From Dyella tabacisoli (lineage in GTDB: Bacteria; Pseudomonadota; Gammaproteobacteria; Xanthomonadales; Rhodanobacteraceae), in assembly GCF_003350925.1 (NCBI RefSeq), contig NZ_KZ857176.1, positions 393,202-457,201 of the forward strand: a DNA stretch of 64,000 bases, read 5' to 3'. The notes beneath the pieces were generated by a model. The model ran no database searches, was not told the DNA's origin, and was given only the letters and a program-made list of their open reading frames with translations. The translations under genes were made by a program, and so were the position numbers. Position 1 is the first letter of the stretch, and each line of letters starts with the position of its first letter. This document shows positions 17,064-24,984 of the stretch, piece by piece.

Positions 17064-17729
17064 CTAGTTGCCGCTTGTCGGCGCGGGCCGCGTTTGCGCG
17101 CCGGGAGGTAGCCGGTTGCCTGGGTTGGGGCGATTACCCTGGCCCGGCGGGCGGCCACCGTTGCCTGGATCCGGCGGCGGTCGATTGCCTTGTCCGGGAG
17201 GTGGGCGATTGCCCTGGCCTGGCCGATTGCCTGGATGGGGTGGACGAATTCCAGGTCTCGGTGGGCGTTGATGGCCCCATCCGGGATGCGGTCGCGGTGG
17301 TGGCCGGATCGGACGCGGCGGGCGAGGCCGGATCGGCCGGTGATACCAATAGTCGCGCTGGCGGTAGAACGGGCGGTTGCTGTAGTAGTTGCCCCAATAC
17401 GTGCCGATGACAAAACTGACGACAGGCAGGCCGATGCGGCTGCCGTATTGCTCCACAATCACCGGCTGGCTTTGATACACGTATTGAATGTAATTGGCGG
17501 AGACCCAGCCGCGATCGCCGCCGACGATCACATCGCACCATTCGTAGTGTTCTGTGCAGCCCTGAATATTGATGCGGGTACCGGCAGGAAGTACGCCGAT
17601 GTGCGGGTATTCGATATGCGGGCCGGCACGTAGATTCACATTGCCGGTGACGACACCTTCTTCAGCTTGGGCGAGTGCGGGTAGCGCGAACGCGAGCGAT
17701 AACCAGGCCAGCCATACAAGACGTTTCAT
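17064..17729 (-). CDS. Secreted SH3b-domain protein with proline-rich tail
   Basis: 221 residues. Signal peptide ~1-21 (cut near LAQA). Residues ~24-82 form a bacterial SH3 domain (GVVTGNVNLRAGPHIEYPHIGVLPAGTRI, YEWCDVIVGGDRGWVSANYI), usually a cell-wall or peptide-binding module. A tyrosine-rich stretch follows (~85-130), then a Pro/Arg/Gly/Asn tail from ~131 built of units like GQGNRPPP. The tail repeats are visible in the DNA at ~17100-17330. Probably periplasmic. It is convergent with the HExxH gene, 19 bp apart. Confidence 0.78.
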   Translation of the reverse strand: MKRLVWLAWLSLAFALPALAQAEEGVVTGNVNLRAGPHIEYPHIGVLPAGTRINIQGCTEHYEWCDVIVGGDRGWVSANYIQYVYQSQPVIVEQYGSRIGLPVVSFVIGTYWGNYYSNRPFYRQRDYWYHRPIRPRPPRPIRPPPRPHPGWGHQRPPRPGIRPPHPGNRPGQGNRPPPGQGNRPPPDPGNGGRPPGQGNRPNPGNRLPPGAQTRPAPTSGN

Positions 17730-17883
17730 CGACGGTGCCTTTCAAAGGAGAGTCCAGCTATCAACGGTCTTATGGGTATTGCGGAGCGCTGGTGTTGCGG
17801 AGCGGCGGCTCACTTTGATCTTGTTGTCATCGGCCTGCAAGCGGGTTTTAGAGATCTGTTTACCGGCCCGCGACGCGGGCTTG

Positions 17884-19758
17884 TTAGACGACGAGTTGCT
17901 CCAATTGTCCTTGCACTTCATTGATCGACACGCGAATGCGCGCACTGAATATCGAGTCTTCGTGGTGAATCAGCACTAGTCGCTCGGTGGCGCGAGTCAT
18001 GGCGACATAGAGCAGGCGGGCTTCATCGACTTCATCCTTGCCAGGCTTGGGCAAAGAGCCGAGACCGGGAATAATCACCAGGGGAAACTCCAGGCCTTTG
18101 CTGGAGTGCATGGTGACCAATTTGACGGTGTCTTCGACGACGAACAGGGAGCTTTTGCCGTTGCTGTCGGCGAGGCGGCTGGGGATTTCGGCGCGCTTGA
18201 GGGCTTCGTGCAGTTTCTCGCCTTCCCAGCCATTGCGGTAAATCACCGCCATGTCGGAGAACGGGCGGCCATCGGCATGTTCGTGGCGCAGCCGGTCGAT
18301 GATGGCCGGCAATTGATCGGCGGCCCGTTCAACGCGAATCAGCTCGGGCAAGGCGCCGCGGCGGCCCGCGCTTTCAGGTGCGATCAACGGTACGCCGTCG
18401 TCTTCATCGCTGCGTTCACGCAACAGCTCGTTGGCAAATCCGCGCGCGACGGCGAGGATCTCCAGGGTGTTGCGATAGTTGAGTTTGAGAATGGTGGTAC
18501 GGCCTTGCGCCTGCACGCCGAGGCTTTTCCAACTGATCTGGCGACGGCCGGGTTTGCCGTAGATGTTCTGTGCATCGTCGTACAACACCAGTAATGAATT
18601 GGTGTTCGGATCGATCATCTGCACGATGAGTTTGTACCAGTCGGGCTCGAAATCGTGGCCTTCGTCGATGAGCACGGCGCCGTATTGGAAGCGCGGAATC
18701 TGGCCGCTGTCGACACCTTTTATCACCGCCGGCGGCAGGTCATCGGAGAAATTGTCGCCATCGGGCGGCAAGGGGACGTGGTACGCCGTCAGCATTTTCC
18801 GGCACCACTTATGAAAGTTGTATACCTGCACCTTGTCGCTGAGTCCGCGCTCGCCCATCAACTGATCGAGTCGGGCCGCCAGGGTCTTGTTGTAGCAGAG
18901 CACCAGAATCGGCTTGGATAGCGCGCGCGCCAGTTGCATGGCGCGAAACCCGAGGATCATCGTCTTGCCGGAGCCGGCAACACCGTGAATGATCCGGTGC
19001 TCGTCGCCCAATGAGCGCGCAAGCAGCTCTTGCTGCGCGTCCATCACTTTAATCAGGTCGGGGATTTCCAGCGCGCGCGCGTCGCTGGTGTGGGTGCTGG
19101 CGAACAAGCCGAATTGGCCGTCGCCCGGCTCCACCCGAATCTCGGGAAACAAATGCCAGCGAACGCGATCGATCTGCGGCAGCGTCAGTGTGGTGGGGAA
19201 CACCTGCGGAAACATCGCCCACAGCCGCTCTTGAAAAGCCTCCGCTTCGACCGCCTCGTATATCTCGTCCTGGCAGATCACCAGGTGGGCAGGAATCACC
19301 GCTTCCAGTTCGGCGGCCAGGAATTGTTTGCGGCTGATATTGCTCAGCACCACGCCATAGCCCCACGGCATTAATAATTTGCCGGCGTAATGGTGGCCTG
19401 CCGGATAGCGCAGCGCAGGGTCGCGTTGCAGCACTTTGTAGATCTCGGTCGCGTAATCGCGCGCCTGCATCAGCGGGTTGTGCTCCTTCACGCTGCTGTT
19501 GGCGCTCAACAGGGTGAATTGCGTGGGATCGGCCTGCTGAATGGTTTCCGGTTTCCAGTCCTTGACCTCCAGCACCAGCAAGCCGCGGCGTGGATGGAAT
19601 ACGACGAAATCCGGGCGGCGTTGCTTTAGCCCAATCGGTACGTCGTACCAGAGCAGGTAATCGTCTTCGAGTTTCTGTTCGAGCCGCTCGGAAACACGCT
19701 TCTCGCCGCTCATCATGCGCGGCAGGCAACTGTTGCGGCTGGGAATGAGCTTGGCCAT
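17884..19758 (-). CDS. NERD nuclease domain plus UvrD/PcrA-like helicase
   Basis: 624 residues from the ATG at 19758. The N-terminal NERD domain (~20-125) has the nuclease-like pattern RRPDFVVFHPRRGLLVLEVKDWK (D50, E64, K66). A superfamily 1 helicase follows: Walker A GVAGSGKT (~259-266), Walker B VLIDEGHDF (~362-370), KLNYRN (motif IV region), TMHSSKGLEFPLVIIPGL and LLYVAMTRATERLVL (motifs V-VI). NERD-helicases are widespread and occur both as repair-like singletons and in defence loci; no defence partner is present here. After the stop, GCCCG/CGGGC (17866-17880) forms a small hairpin. The 154 bp to the SH3 gene otherwise show nothing. Confidence 0.87.
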   Translation of the reverse strand: MAKLIPSRNSCLPRMMSGEKRVSERLEQKLEDDYLLWYDVPIGLKQRRPDFVVFHPRRGLLVLEVKDWKPETIQQADPTQFTLLSANSSVKEHNPLMQARDYATEIYKVLQRDPALRYPAGHHYAGKLLMPWGYGVVLSNISRKQFLAAELEAVIPAHLVICQDEIYEAVEAEAFQERLWAMFPQVFPTTLTLPQIDRVRWHLFPEIRVEPGDGQFGLFASTHTSDARALEIPDLIKVMDAQQELLARSLGDEHRIIHGVAGSGKTMILGFRAMQLARALSKPILVLCYNKTLAARLDQLMGERGLSDKVQVYNFHKWCRKMLTAYHVPLPPDGDNFSDDLPPAVIKGVDSGQIPRFQYGAVLIDEGHDFEPDWYKLIVQMIDPNTNSLLVLYDDAQNIYGKPGRRQISWKSLGVQAQGRTTILKLNYRNTLEILAVARGFANELLRERSDEDDGVPLIAPESAGRRGALPELIRVERAADQLPAIIDRLRHEHADGRPFSDMAVIYRNGWEGEKLHEALKRAEIPSRLADSNGKSSLFVVEDTVKLVTMHSSKGLEFPLVIIPGLGSLPKPGKDEVDEARLLYVAMTRATERLVLIHHEDSIFSARIRVSINEVQGQLEQLVV

Positions 19759-19853
19759 CCTGGAACCTGTGTGGTGGTCTCCAGCCGATGACGTTAGCTG
19801 AACGTTGCAAGCTGTCAATCCTTGGTGCCCGCGCTGAACAGGTCAGAGCGTCG

Positions 19854-20777
19854 CTAGCCCCAATGCAACAAGATTTTCGGTGATACATCGACGCGAACAC
19901 AGGCCCGGCTCGCAATGCCGTCATTGAGCGCGGCACGAAACGCCGGCGCGAGCGAGCGCAGTGCGCGCGCGGCCAAGCGCGATTGGGCCTGCTGCATCGG
20001 TGTGCGGCGCAGCATGGTGGCGGCCCACGGTGGCAGCAGGGCGGCACCGGCATGCAAGAACACATCGCGAGTCAGGCCGGCGGCAGGTACCGGCAGCCGC
20101 ACTTTCGATAACACCTGCAGCACGATGCGCGACCGCTCGCTGTACTCCAGTTCGGGCTGTACCCGATGTAGATAGGCACTGACTTCGGCCTCCGAGCGTG
20201 GCACGTTTCGCGCACCCAGCGCCTCGGCGATACGGCGCACTTCGTCGTAGTAACCATCGGCGGCATGGGCGGGCAGCAGGCTGGGACTGTATAGGCGATA
20301 CCCCTGCAGAAAACTGTAGGCCTCAGTGACATGAACCCAGGTCAATAGATCCGGGTCGTCGGCTGCGTATGGCCGCCCATCTTCCGCCTGGCCGCGTACT
20401 TGAGTGTGGATCTGCCGAACCCGTTCAATCAGTGCCTCGGCCTGCTCGCGCGGTGCATAAGCGGTGCCGCCGACAAAGGCGGTGGTGCGGCGCAGGCGAC
20501 CGAGCAGGTCGCCGCGGAAATTCGAGTGATCCCATACGCCGGCCAGCGCCAGCGGATGCAAGGTTTGCAACATCAACGCGGCCAAGCCGCCCGCCAGCAT
20601 GCCGGGGAAGTCCGAGTACACCCGCCAAACGGCGCTGTCGGGTCCAAACAGGCCGGGGTCACCGTGCGGATGGTCGTAATCGATGGGGCTGCTGCTTTGA
20701 CGCGGGAAGGCGCTCAATACCCAGCGACGAATCGGCTCACGGGCCGGGCGGGTGAGTAATTGCCAGGGAGAGGACAT
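19854..20777 (-). CDS. MpaB/DUF2236 family oxygenase
   Basis: 307 residues. Features of the DUF2236 (MpaB, latex-clearing-like) family: SDFPGMLAGGLAALMLQTLHPLALAGVWDHSNFRGD near the N-terminus, RTTAFVGGTAYA, and DPDLLTWVHVTEAYSFLQGY, whose histidines could bind heme or metal. Characterised members include fungal MpaB and bacterial latex-clearing protein; here the substrate is unknown. There is no signal peptide. The gene ends 95 bp from the NERD helicase start and is divergent from the DAHP synthase leader, sharing a ~70-bp promoter region with it. Confidence 0.8.
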   Translation of the reverse strand: MSSPWQLLTRPAREPIRRWVLSAFPRQSSSPIDYDHPHGDPGLFGPDSAVWRVYSDFPGMLAGGLAALMLQTLHPLALAGVWDHSNFRGDLLGRLRRTTAFVGGTAYAPREQAEALIERVRQIHTQVRGQAEDGRPYAADDPDLLTWVHVTEAYSFLQGYRLYSPSLLPAHAADGYYDEVRRIAEALGARNVPRSEAEVSAYLHRVQPELEYSERSRIVLQVLSKVRLPVPAAGLTRDVFLHAGAALLPPWAATMLRRTPMQQAQSRLAARALRSLAPAFRAALNDGIASRACVRVDVSPKILLHWG

Positions 20778-20803
20778 GGCGTAAGTTTATCTGAGAGCAT
20801 CCC

Positions 20804-20809
20804 TATAGT
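20804..20809 (+). promoter_or_regulatory. Possible -10 box for the DAHP synthase leader transcript
   Basis: TATAGT lies in the short gap between the divergent MpaB-like gene and the leader peptide, and would start transcription near 20816, ~30 nt before the leader ATG. No convincing -35 is seen 16-18 bp upstream. An alternative pair, TTGCGC (20810-20815) and TATCAC (20832-20837) with 16-bp spacing, would give an almost leaderless message. Confidence 0.3.
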
Positions 20810-20845
20810 TTGCGCTCCCGGCAGATTGTGTTATCACTAGCAGCC

Positions 20846-20929
20846 ATGACGCTCACCCCCGCCAACCTGTATTTCTGGTTTTATACCTATCCGCAGCCAC
20901 AGGCGGAGGTACGGGCGCGATCGTCGTAA
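20846..20929 (+). CDS. Aromatic-rich leader peptide of the DAHP synthase attenuator
   Basis: A 27-codon frame (ATG 20846, TAA 20927-20929). Codons 9-15 read Tyr-Phe-Trp-Phe-Tyr-Thr-Tyr: six aromatic residues in seven codons, covering all three aromatic amino acids. It is too short for ordinary gene finding. Its position just before a Rho-independent terminator and a gene of aromatic biosynthesis identifies it as a regulatory leader peptide on which ribosomes stall when charged aromatic tRNA is scarce. The ribosome site is weak (AGCAGCC upstream). Confidence 0.88.
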   Translation: MTLTPANLYFWFYTYPQPQAEVRARSS

Positions 20930-20984
20930 AGACACTTAAGATCAACACCCCGAAAGCCGCCAGCCTTCCACTGGCGGCTTTTTT
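20891..20984 (+). promoter_or_regulatory. Transcription attenuator of the DAHP synthase gene
   Basis: Three competing pairings are visible. 1:2 is CCGC (20891-20894) with GCGG (20903-20906), just after the aromatic codons. 2:3 (antiterminator) is GGCGG (20902-20906) with CCGCC (20957-20961). 3:4 (terminator) is AAAGCCGCCAG (20953-20963) with CTGGCGGCTTT. A ribosome stalled on the aromatic codons would cover strand 1, free strand 2 to pair with 3 and prevent termination; with plentiful aromatic tRNA, 1:2 forms and the terminator folds. Pairing logic is inferred from complementarity; the class of control is well known for trp, phe and his operons. Confidence 0.8.
20953..20984 (+). terminator. 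Rho-independent terminator (attenuator arm)
   Basis: Stem AAAGCCGCCAG (20953-20963), loop CCTTCCA, stem CTGGCGGCTTT (20971-20981), ending in six T (20979-20984). It lies 23 bp after the leader peptide stop and 36 bp before the DAHP synthase start, so it would block the gene unless disrupted. Confidence 0.9.
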
Positions 20985-21020
20985 CATGGCAGCCACTGGA
21001 CCCCACCCAAGGAGCCCGAC

Positions 21021-22097
21021 GTGACTTGCCATACCGATGACCTGCGCATACGTGCGATTACCAAACTCAGTACACCCGCCGAAGTGATGCGCGATGGCGC
21101 AATCAGCGAACGTGTCGCCACCACCGTAGCTGCCTCGCGCGAGGCCTTGCACCGAATCATCAGCGGTACCGACGATCGCCTCATCGTAGTGATTGGCCCT
21201 TGCTCGATCCACGATACCCACGCCGCGCTCGACTACGCCAAACGACTGCTGGCGCAGCGCGAGCGCTTTGGCGATGCGCTGGAGATCGTGATGCGGGTGT
21301 ATTTCGAGAAGCCGCGCACCACGGTGGGCTGGAAGGGGCTTATCAATGACCCTGATCTGGACGGTAGCTTCCAGATCGACAAAGGGCTGCGCATGGCGCG
21401 CGGCCTGTTGCGTGACATCAATGAGCTTGGCTTGCCGGCCGGTTGCGAATTTCTCGACATGATTACCCCGCAATACATTGCCGATTTGGTCGCTTGGGGC
21501 GCGATTGGCGCGCGCACGACTGAAAGCCAGGTGCATCGCGAGCTGGCCTCGGGGCTGTCCTGCCCGGTCGGCTTCAAGAACGGTACCGACGGCAATGTGA
21601 AGATCGCGGTGGATGCGGTGCAGGCGGCCTCGCAGCCGCACCATTTCATGGCGGTGACCAAAGACGGCCAAGCCGCCATCGCGGCGACGACGGGCAACGA
21701 GGACTGCCACCTGATTCTGCGTGGCGGTATGTCGCCCAATTACGATGCGGCCAGTGTTGCGGCGGCCTGCGCGGCCATTGGCAAGGCGGGGTTGCCGCAG
21801 CGGGTCATGATCGATGCCAGTCATGCCAATAGCGGCAAACAAGCCGAAAACCAAACCAAGGTCATCGATGACATCGCCGCGCAGCTCGAAGCTGGCGAGC
21901 AGCGCATCATCGGCGTCATGGTGGAAAGCCATCTGATCGGCGGCCGGCAAGATCTTGAGGCAGGCCGCGAGCCGGTCTACGGCCAGAGCATTACCGATGG
22001 CTGCCTCGGCTGGGAGCCGTCGGTGCAGGTGCTGGAGCGCCTGGCCAAGGCGGTACGCGAGCGACGGCCACTCCATGCGTTGGCGGCGAATGGCTGA
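21021..22097 (+). CDS. 3-deoxy-7-phosphoheptulonate synthase, class I (AroF/G/H type)
   Basis: 358 residues from GTG at 21021, with an AAGGAG ribosome site 6-11 bp upstream. Catalyses phosphoenolpyruvate + erythrose-4-phosphate to DAHP, the first step of the shikimate pathway. Landmarks: VVIGPCSIHDTHAALDYA, MRVYFEKPRTTVGWKGLINDPDLDGSF (PEP/E4P binding), GARTTESQVHRELASGLSCPVGFKNGTDG and MIDASHANSGK. This is full length for the type I-alpha enzyme; which of the AroF/G/H feedback types it is cannot be told safely. Expression should be set by the leader-peptide attenuator upstream, responding to aromatic amino acid supply. Confidence 0.95.
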   Translation: MTCHTDDLRIRAITKLSTPAEVMRDGAISERVATTVAASREALHRIISGTDDRLIVVIGPCSIHDTHAALDYAKRLLAQRERFGDALEIVMRVYFEKPRTTVGWKGLINDPDLDGSFQIDKGLRMARGLLRDINELGLPAGCEFLDMITPQYIADLVAWGAIGARTTESQVHRELASGLSCPVGFKNGTDGNVKIAVDAVQAASQPHHFMAVTKDGQAAIAATTGNEDCHLILRGGMSPNYDAASVAAACAAIGKAGLPQRVMIDASHANSGKQAENQTKVIDDIAAQLEAGEQRIIGVMVESHLIGGRQDLEAGREPVYGQSITDGCLGWEPSVQVLERLAKAVRERRPLHALAANG

Positions 22098-22154
22098 CGC
22101 ATCCCTGGACTGTGACCTATGCTGTGCGCCCACCATCTATCGTCGAGCCGCCGT

Positions 22155-22475
22155 ATGTCGATCGAGAACATTCCGTCCAAGGGCATTCCGTCCAAAGGCA
22201 CGCCATTCACTATCAGCCACGACCTTAGCGAGCATCGTTTCGAAGTCGAGGTGGATGGGGTGTCGTGCATTCTTGATTACACCTTGGCCGGCAACGTCAT
22301 GACGATAACCCACACTGTGGTGCCGCCCGCTGTAGGCGGTCGGGGGATTGCTTCGGAGCTGGTCCGCAACGCCATGGACGTTGCACGGGCAGAGCATTGG
22401 AAGGTGATTCCGGCTTGCTCCTACTCCGCCACGTGGGTACAGCGTCACCCTGACTATGCGGATCTGCTTGCATGA
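22155..22475 (+). CDS. GNAT-like N-acetyltransferase (YjdJ/COG2388 type)
   Basis: 106 residues from the ATG at 22155. The core matches the minimal GNAT family of COG2388: ILDYTLAGNVMTITHTVVPPAVGGRGIASELVRNAMDVAR, with the acetyl-CoA loop GGRGIAS, and the C-terminal ACSYSATWVQRHPDYADLL. Substrate unknown. The N-terminus carries two near-identical 15-bp units (ATTCCGTCCAAGGGC, ATTCCGTCCAAAGGC) encoding IPSKG twice. Its stop overlaps the DUF1345 start by 4 bp, so the two genes are coupled. Confidence 0.82.
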   Translation: MSIENIPSKGIPSKGTPFTISHDLSEHRFEVEVDGVSCILDYTLAGNVMTITHTVVPPAVGGRGIASELVRNAMDVARAEHWKVIPACSYSATWVQRHPDYADLLA

Positions 22476-23161
22476 GTGATGCACCGAACCCGCTTGGCCC
22501 CGCGACAACGCGCAAGCGGCGCTGGCGCCCGCTGCATGCCTTAAGGGCACGGCCGCGATTCACCTTGTCCGGCGGCATCTTCGTTGTTGCCAGCGGCTTG
22601 TTGATGTGGCTCGGATTGCGCCCGTCGCTGGCCTGGCTATTGGGTTTCGATCTGGCTGCCGTGGTTTTTCTAAGCATGATCGCCTGGCTGTTCACCAAGG
22701 CCACGCCGGAAAAAATCGGCAGCCAGGCGCGCGTGCAAGATGCCGGGCGATGGGGTGTTTTGTGGAGCAGCGTGGCGTTTACGGTCGTGGTATTGGTGGC
22801 ATTAGGCACCGAGCTGCACGCGGTCAAAGGCGGTGGCGTGCAGCCGATCGTGCTGGCCGTGGTCAGTATTGTGCTGTCCTGGTTGTTTATGAACACCATG
22901 TTCGCCATGCACTACGCGCACGGGTACTACGGCGAATTCGGCAAGCAACACGAGGGGCTGCAATTTCCCGAAACGCCGCGGCCGGACTATTGGGATTTCG
23001 CCTATTTCGCGATCGTGATCGGCATGACCTTTCAGGTCTCCGACGTGCAGATCACCAGTCGTTATCTGCGCCGTGTCGCTTTGTTGCACGGCGTGATCGC
23101 GTTCTTCTTCAATGTATTCATCATCGCGTTGAGCGTGAATATCGTGGCCGGGCAGGCTTGA
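22472..23161 (+). CDS. DUF1345 family membrane protein
   Basis: 229 residues with about five membrane helices (~31-52, 57-78, 97-115, 126-145, 201-224). The loop AHGYYGEFGKQHEGLQFPE and the block PDYWDFAYFAIVIGMTFQVSDVQITSR are the DUF1345 signature. Function unknown. The first 30 residues are basic and cytosolic. Translation is coupled to the acetyltransferase gene by a 4-bp ATGA overlap. Confidence 0.85.
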   Translation: MSDAPNPLGPATTRKRRWRPLHALRARPRFTLSGGIFVVASGLLMWLGLRPSLAWLLGFDLAAVVFLSMIAWLFTKATPEKIGSQARVQDAGRWGVLWSSVAFTVVVLVALGTELHAVKGGGVQPIVLAVVSIVLSWLFMNTMFAMHYAHGYYGEFGKQHEGLQFPETPRPDYWDFAYFAIVIGMTFQVSDVQITSRYLRRVALLHGVIAFFFNVFIIALSVNIVAGQA

Positions 23162-23198
23162 GCGATTTCCTCCCCAACAGGGAGAGGAAATAGGGGGC

Positions 23199-23681
23199 TT
23201 AGTCGCGGAAGTTGTCGAACTGCAGCGGTAATTCGACGTCGGCCTTGCGCAGCGTAGCCATCGCCAACTGCAGATCGTCGCGCTTCTTGCCCGTGATGCG
23301 CAGTTTGTCGCCGTTGATTTGCGCCTCGACCTTGAGCTTGGCTTCTTTCAGCGAGGCGACCAATTTCTTGGCAACCGGCTGTTCGATGCCTTGCTTCACG
23401 GTGATTTTCTGGCGGGCGCCACCGAGGTTTACTTCAGGGTCGGCAATATCCAGCGCGCGGATGTCGATTTTTCGCGCAACCAGCCGACCGCGCAGGATGT
23501 CCAGCATCTGCTGGAGCTGGAATTCGCTCGGCGCGACCTGGGTAATCGTGAAGGTATCGAGCTCGAACGTGGCATCCGATCCCTTGAAGTCAAAACGGGT
23601 GGACAGCTCGCGATTGGCCTGATCGACCGCATTGGTCAGCTCGTGCTTATCGACTTCGGAGACTACGTCAAAGGAGGGCAT
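23199..23681 (-). CDS. yajQ: YajQ family nucleotide-binding protein
   Basis: 160 residues, the usual size. N-terminal MPSFDVVSEVDKHELTNAVDQANRE, middle DFKGSDATFELD and ending QLAMATLRKADVELPLQFDNFRD are family signatures. YajQ proteins have two ferredoxin-like domains; homologues in Xanthomonas bind c-di-GMP and affect virulence gene expression, and others bind RNA or tRNA. Convergent with the DUF1345 gene and divergent from the flavoprotein gene at 23780. Confidence 0.94.
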   Translation of the reverse strand: MPSFDVVSEVDKHELTNAVDQANRELSTRFDFKGSDATFELDTFTITQVAPSEFQLQQMLDILRGRLVARKIDIRALDIADPEVNLGGARQKITVKQGIEQPVAKKLVASLKEAKLKVEAQINGDKLRITGKKRDDLQLAMATLRKADVELPLQFDNFRD

Positions 23682-23779
23682 GGCAAAGACTCAGGTGGCG
23701 TGCGAGACGGAAAGTGTAAGCGATGCGGTGATAATGCACCGCTTGGCGTCTTGGAGCATGGTATGCGGCTGGTGATTGC

Positions 23780-24973
23780 GTGAAAGTGGATGTATTGGTG
23801 ATCGGCGCGGGTGCGGCCGGGCTGATGTGCGCCATCGCCGCCGGCCAGCGCGGTCGTCGTGTCTTGGTCGTGGATCATGCGAACAAGGTCGGCAAGAAGA
23901 TCCTGATGTCCGGCGGCGGGCGCTGTAATTTCACTAATCTCGGCGTTACGCCGGCCAACTATCTGTCGGCCAATCCACATTTCGCCAAGTCGGCCTTGGC
24001 ACGCTACACACCGGCCGATTTCATCGCGCTGGTCGAAAAACATCGCATCGCTTATCACGAGAAGGAGCTGGGCCAGCTCTTTTGCGACGATTCCTCCAAA
24101 CAGATCGTGCGTATGTTGTTGGACGAATGCGCTGCCGCTGGCGTGCGGATCGAAACCAGTTGTGCCGTTGCGCGGGTTCGCAAGACCGATGAGGGTTTCA
24201 GCGTGACTACGGTCCATGGCGAGGTACATGCCGAATCGCTAGTGGTAGCCAGTGGTGGTTTATCGATACCCAGCATGGGGGCTAGCGGTTTGGGTTATGA
24301 CCTGGCGCGGCAATTCGGCCATGCGGTGCTGCCGATCCGCGCCGGCCTGGTGCCGTTGACCTTGAGCGGTAAGCATCAAGAGCACTATCAAGACCTTGCC
24401 GGCGTGGCGTTGCCGCTGGTAGAAGCCCGCGTCGGCAAAAGGGAATTTCGCGCCGGCATGCTGTTTACCCATCGAGGTATCAGCGGGCCGGCGATTTTGC
24501 AGATTTCTTCTTATTGGCAGCCCGGACATGATTTGCGTATCGACTTGCTGCCTGCGCATCCCTTATTGAGCCAGGATGCCGGCGCCTGGCTCAATGAGCA
24601 GCGTGCGGCCCGGCCTGCCGCAGAACTGAAAACCGTGTTGGCCGACCTGCTGCCCAAGCGCCTGGCACAGCGGTTGTGCGAGCTTTGGTTTGAAAGCCGC
24701 CCGATGCGGCAATACCGCGAGGCCGAACTCCATGAGATCGGCAAACAGCTACATGACTGGCCGATCACGGCTAGTGGCACCGAGGGTTATCGCACGGCCG
24801 AGGTGACCCTGGGAGGGGTGGATACCGATGGTCTGTCGTCGAGCACGATGCAGTCGAAGCTGGTGCCGGGGCTGTATTTCATCGGCGAGGTGGTCGATGT
24901 TACCGGCTGGCTGGGAGGGTATAACTTTCAGTGGGCTTGGGCTTCGGGGTATGCGGCGGGGGAGGTGGTTTAG
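23780..24973 (+). CDS. NAD(P)/FAD-dependent oxidoreductase (HI0933/YhiN, BaiN/RdsA family)
   Basis: 397 residues, starting at GTG. The FAD motif VIGAGAAGLMCAIAAGQRG (~6-24) is followed by the HI0933 signature VGKKILMSGGGRCNFTN (~36-52); the C-terminus has GLYFIGEVVDVTGWLGGYNFQWAWASG. Members of this superfamily include BaiN, which reduces bile acid intermediates, but most are uncharacterised. It is a distant paralogue of the gene at 5519. Repeat D begins 12 bp after its stop. Confidence 0.87.
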   Translation: MKVDVLVIGAGAAGLMCAIAAGQRGRRVLVVDHANKVGKKILMSGGGRCNFTNLGVTPANYLSANPHFAKSALARYTPADFIALVEKHRIAYHEKELGQLFCDDSSKQIVRMLLDECAAAGVRIETSCAVARVRKTDEGFSVTTVHGEVHAESLVVASGGLSIPSMGASGLGYDLARQFGHAVLPIRAGLVPLTLSGKHQEHYQDLAGVALPLVEARVGKREFRAGMLFTHRGISGPAILQISSYWQPGHDLRIDLLPAHPLLSQDAGAWLNEQRAARPAAELKTVLADLLPKRLAQRLCELWFESRPMRQYREAELHEIGKQLHDWPITASGTEGYRTAEVTLGGVDTDGLSSSTMQSKLVPGLYFIGEVVDVTGWLGGYNFQWAWASGYAAGEVV

Positions 24974-24984
24974 TGTTTTGGCTG

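Noticed and set aside
17100..17330. CRISPR-like regular repeats
   Set aside because: The periodicity is the coding repeat of a proline-rich protein tail; units are short and unevenly spaced, with no distinct spacers.
20853..22136. 427-residue minus-strand frame over the DAHP synthase gene
   Set aside because: Antisense shadow of a certain gene; His/Arg/Ala-rich, no domain.
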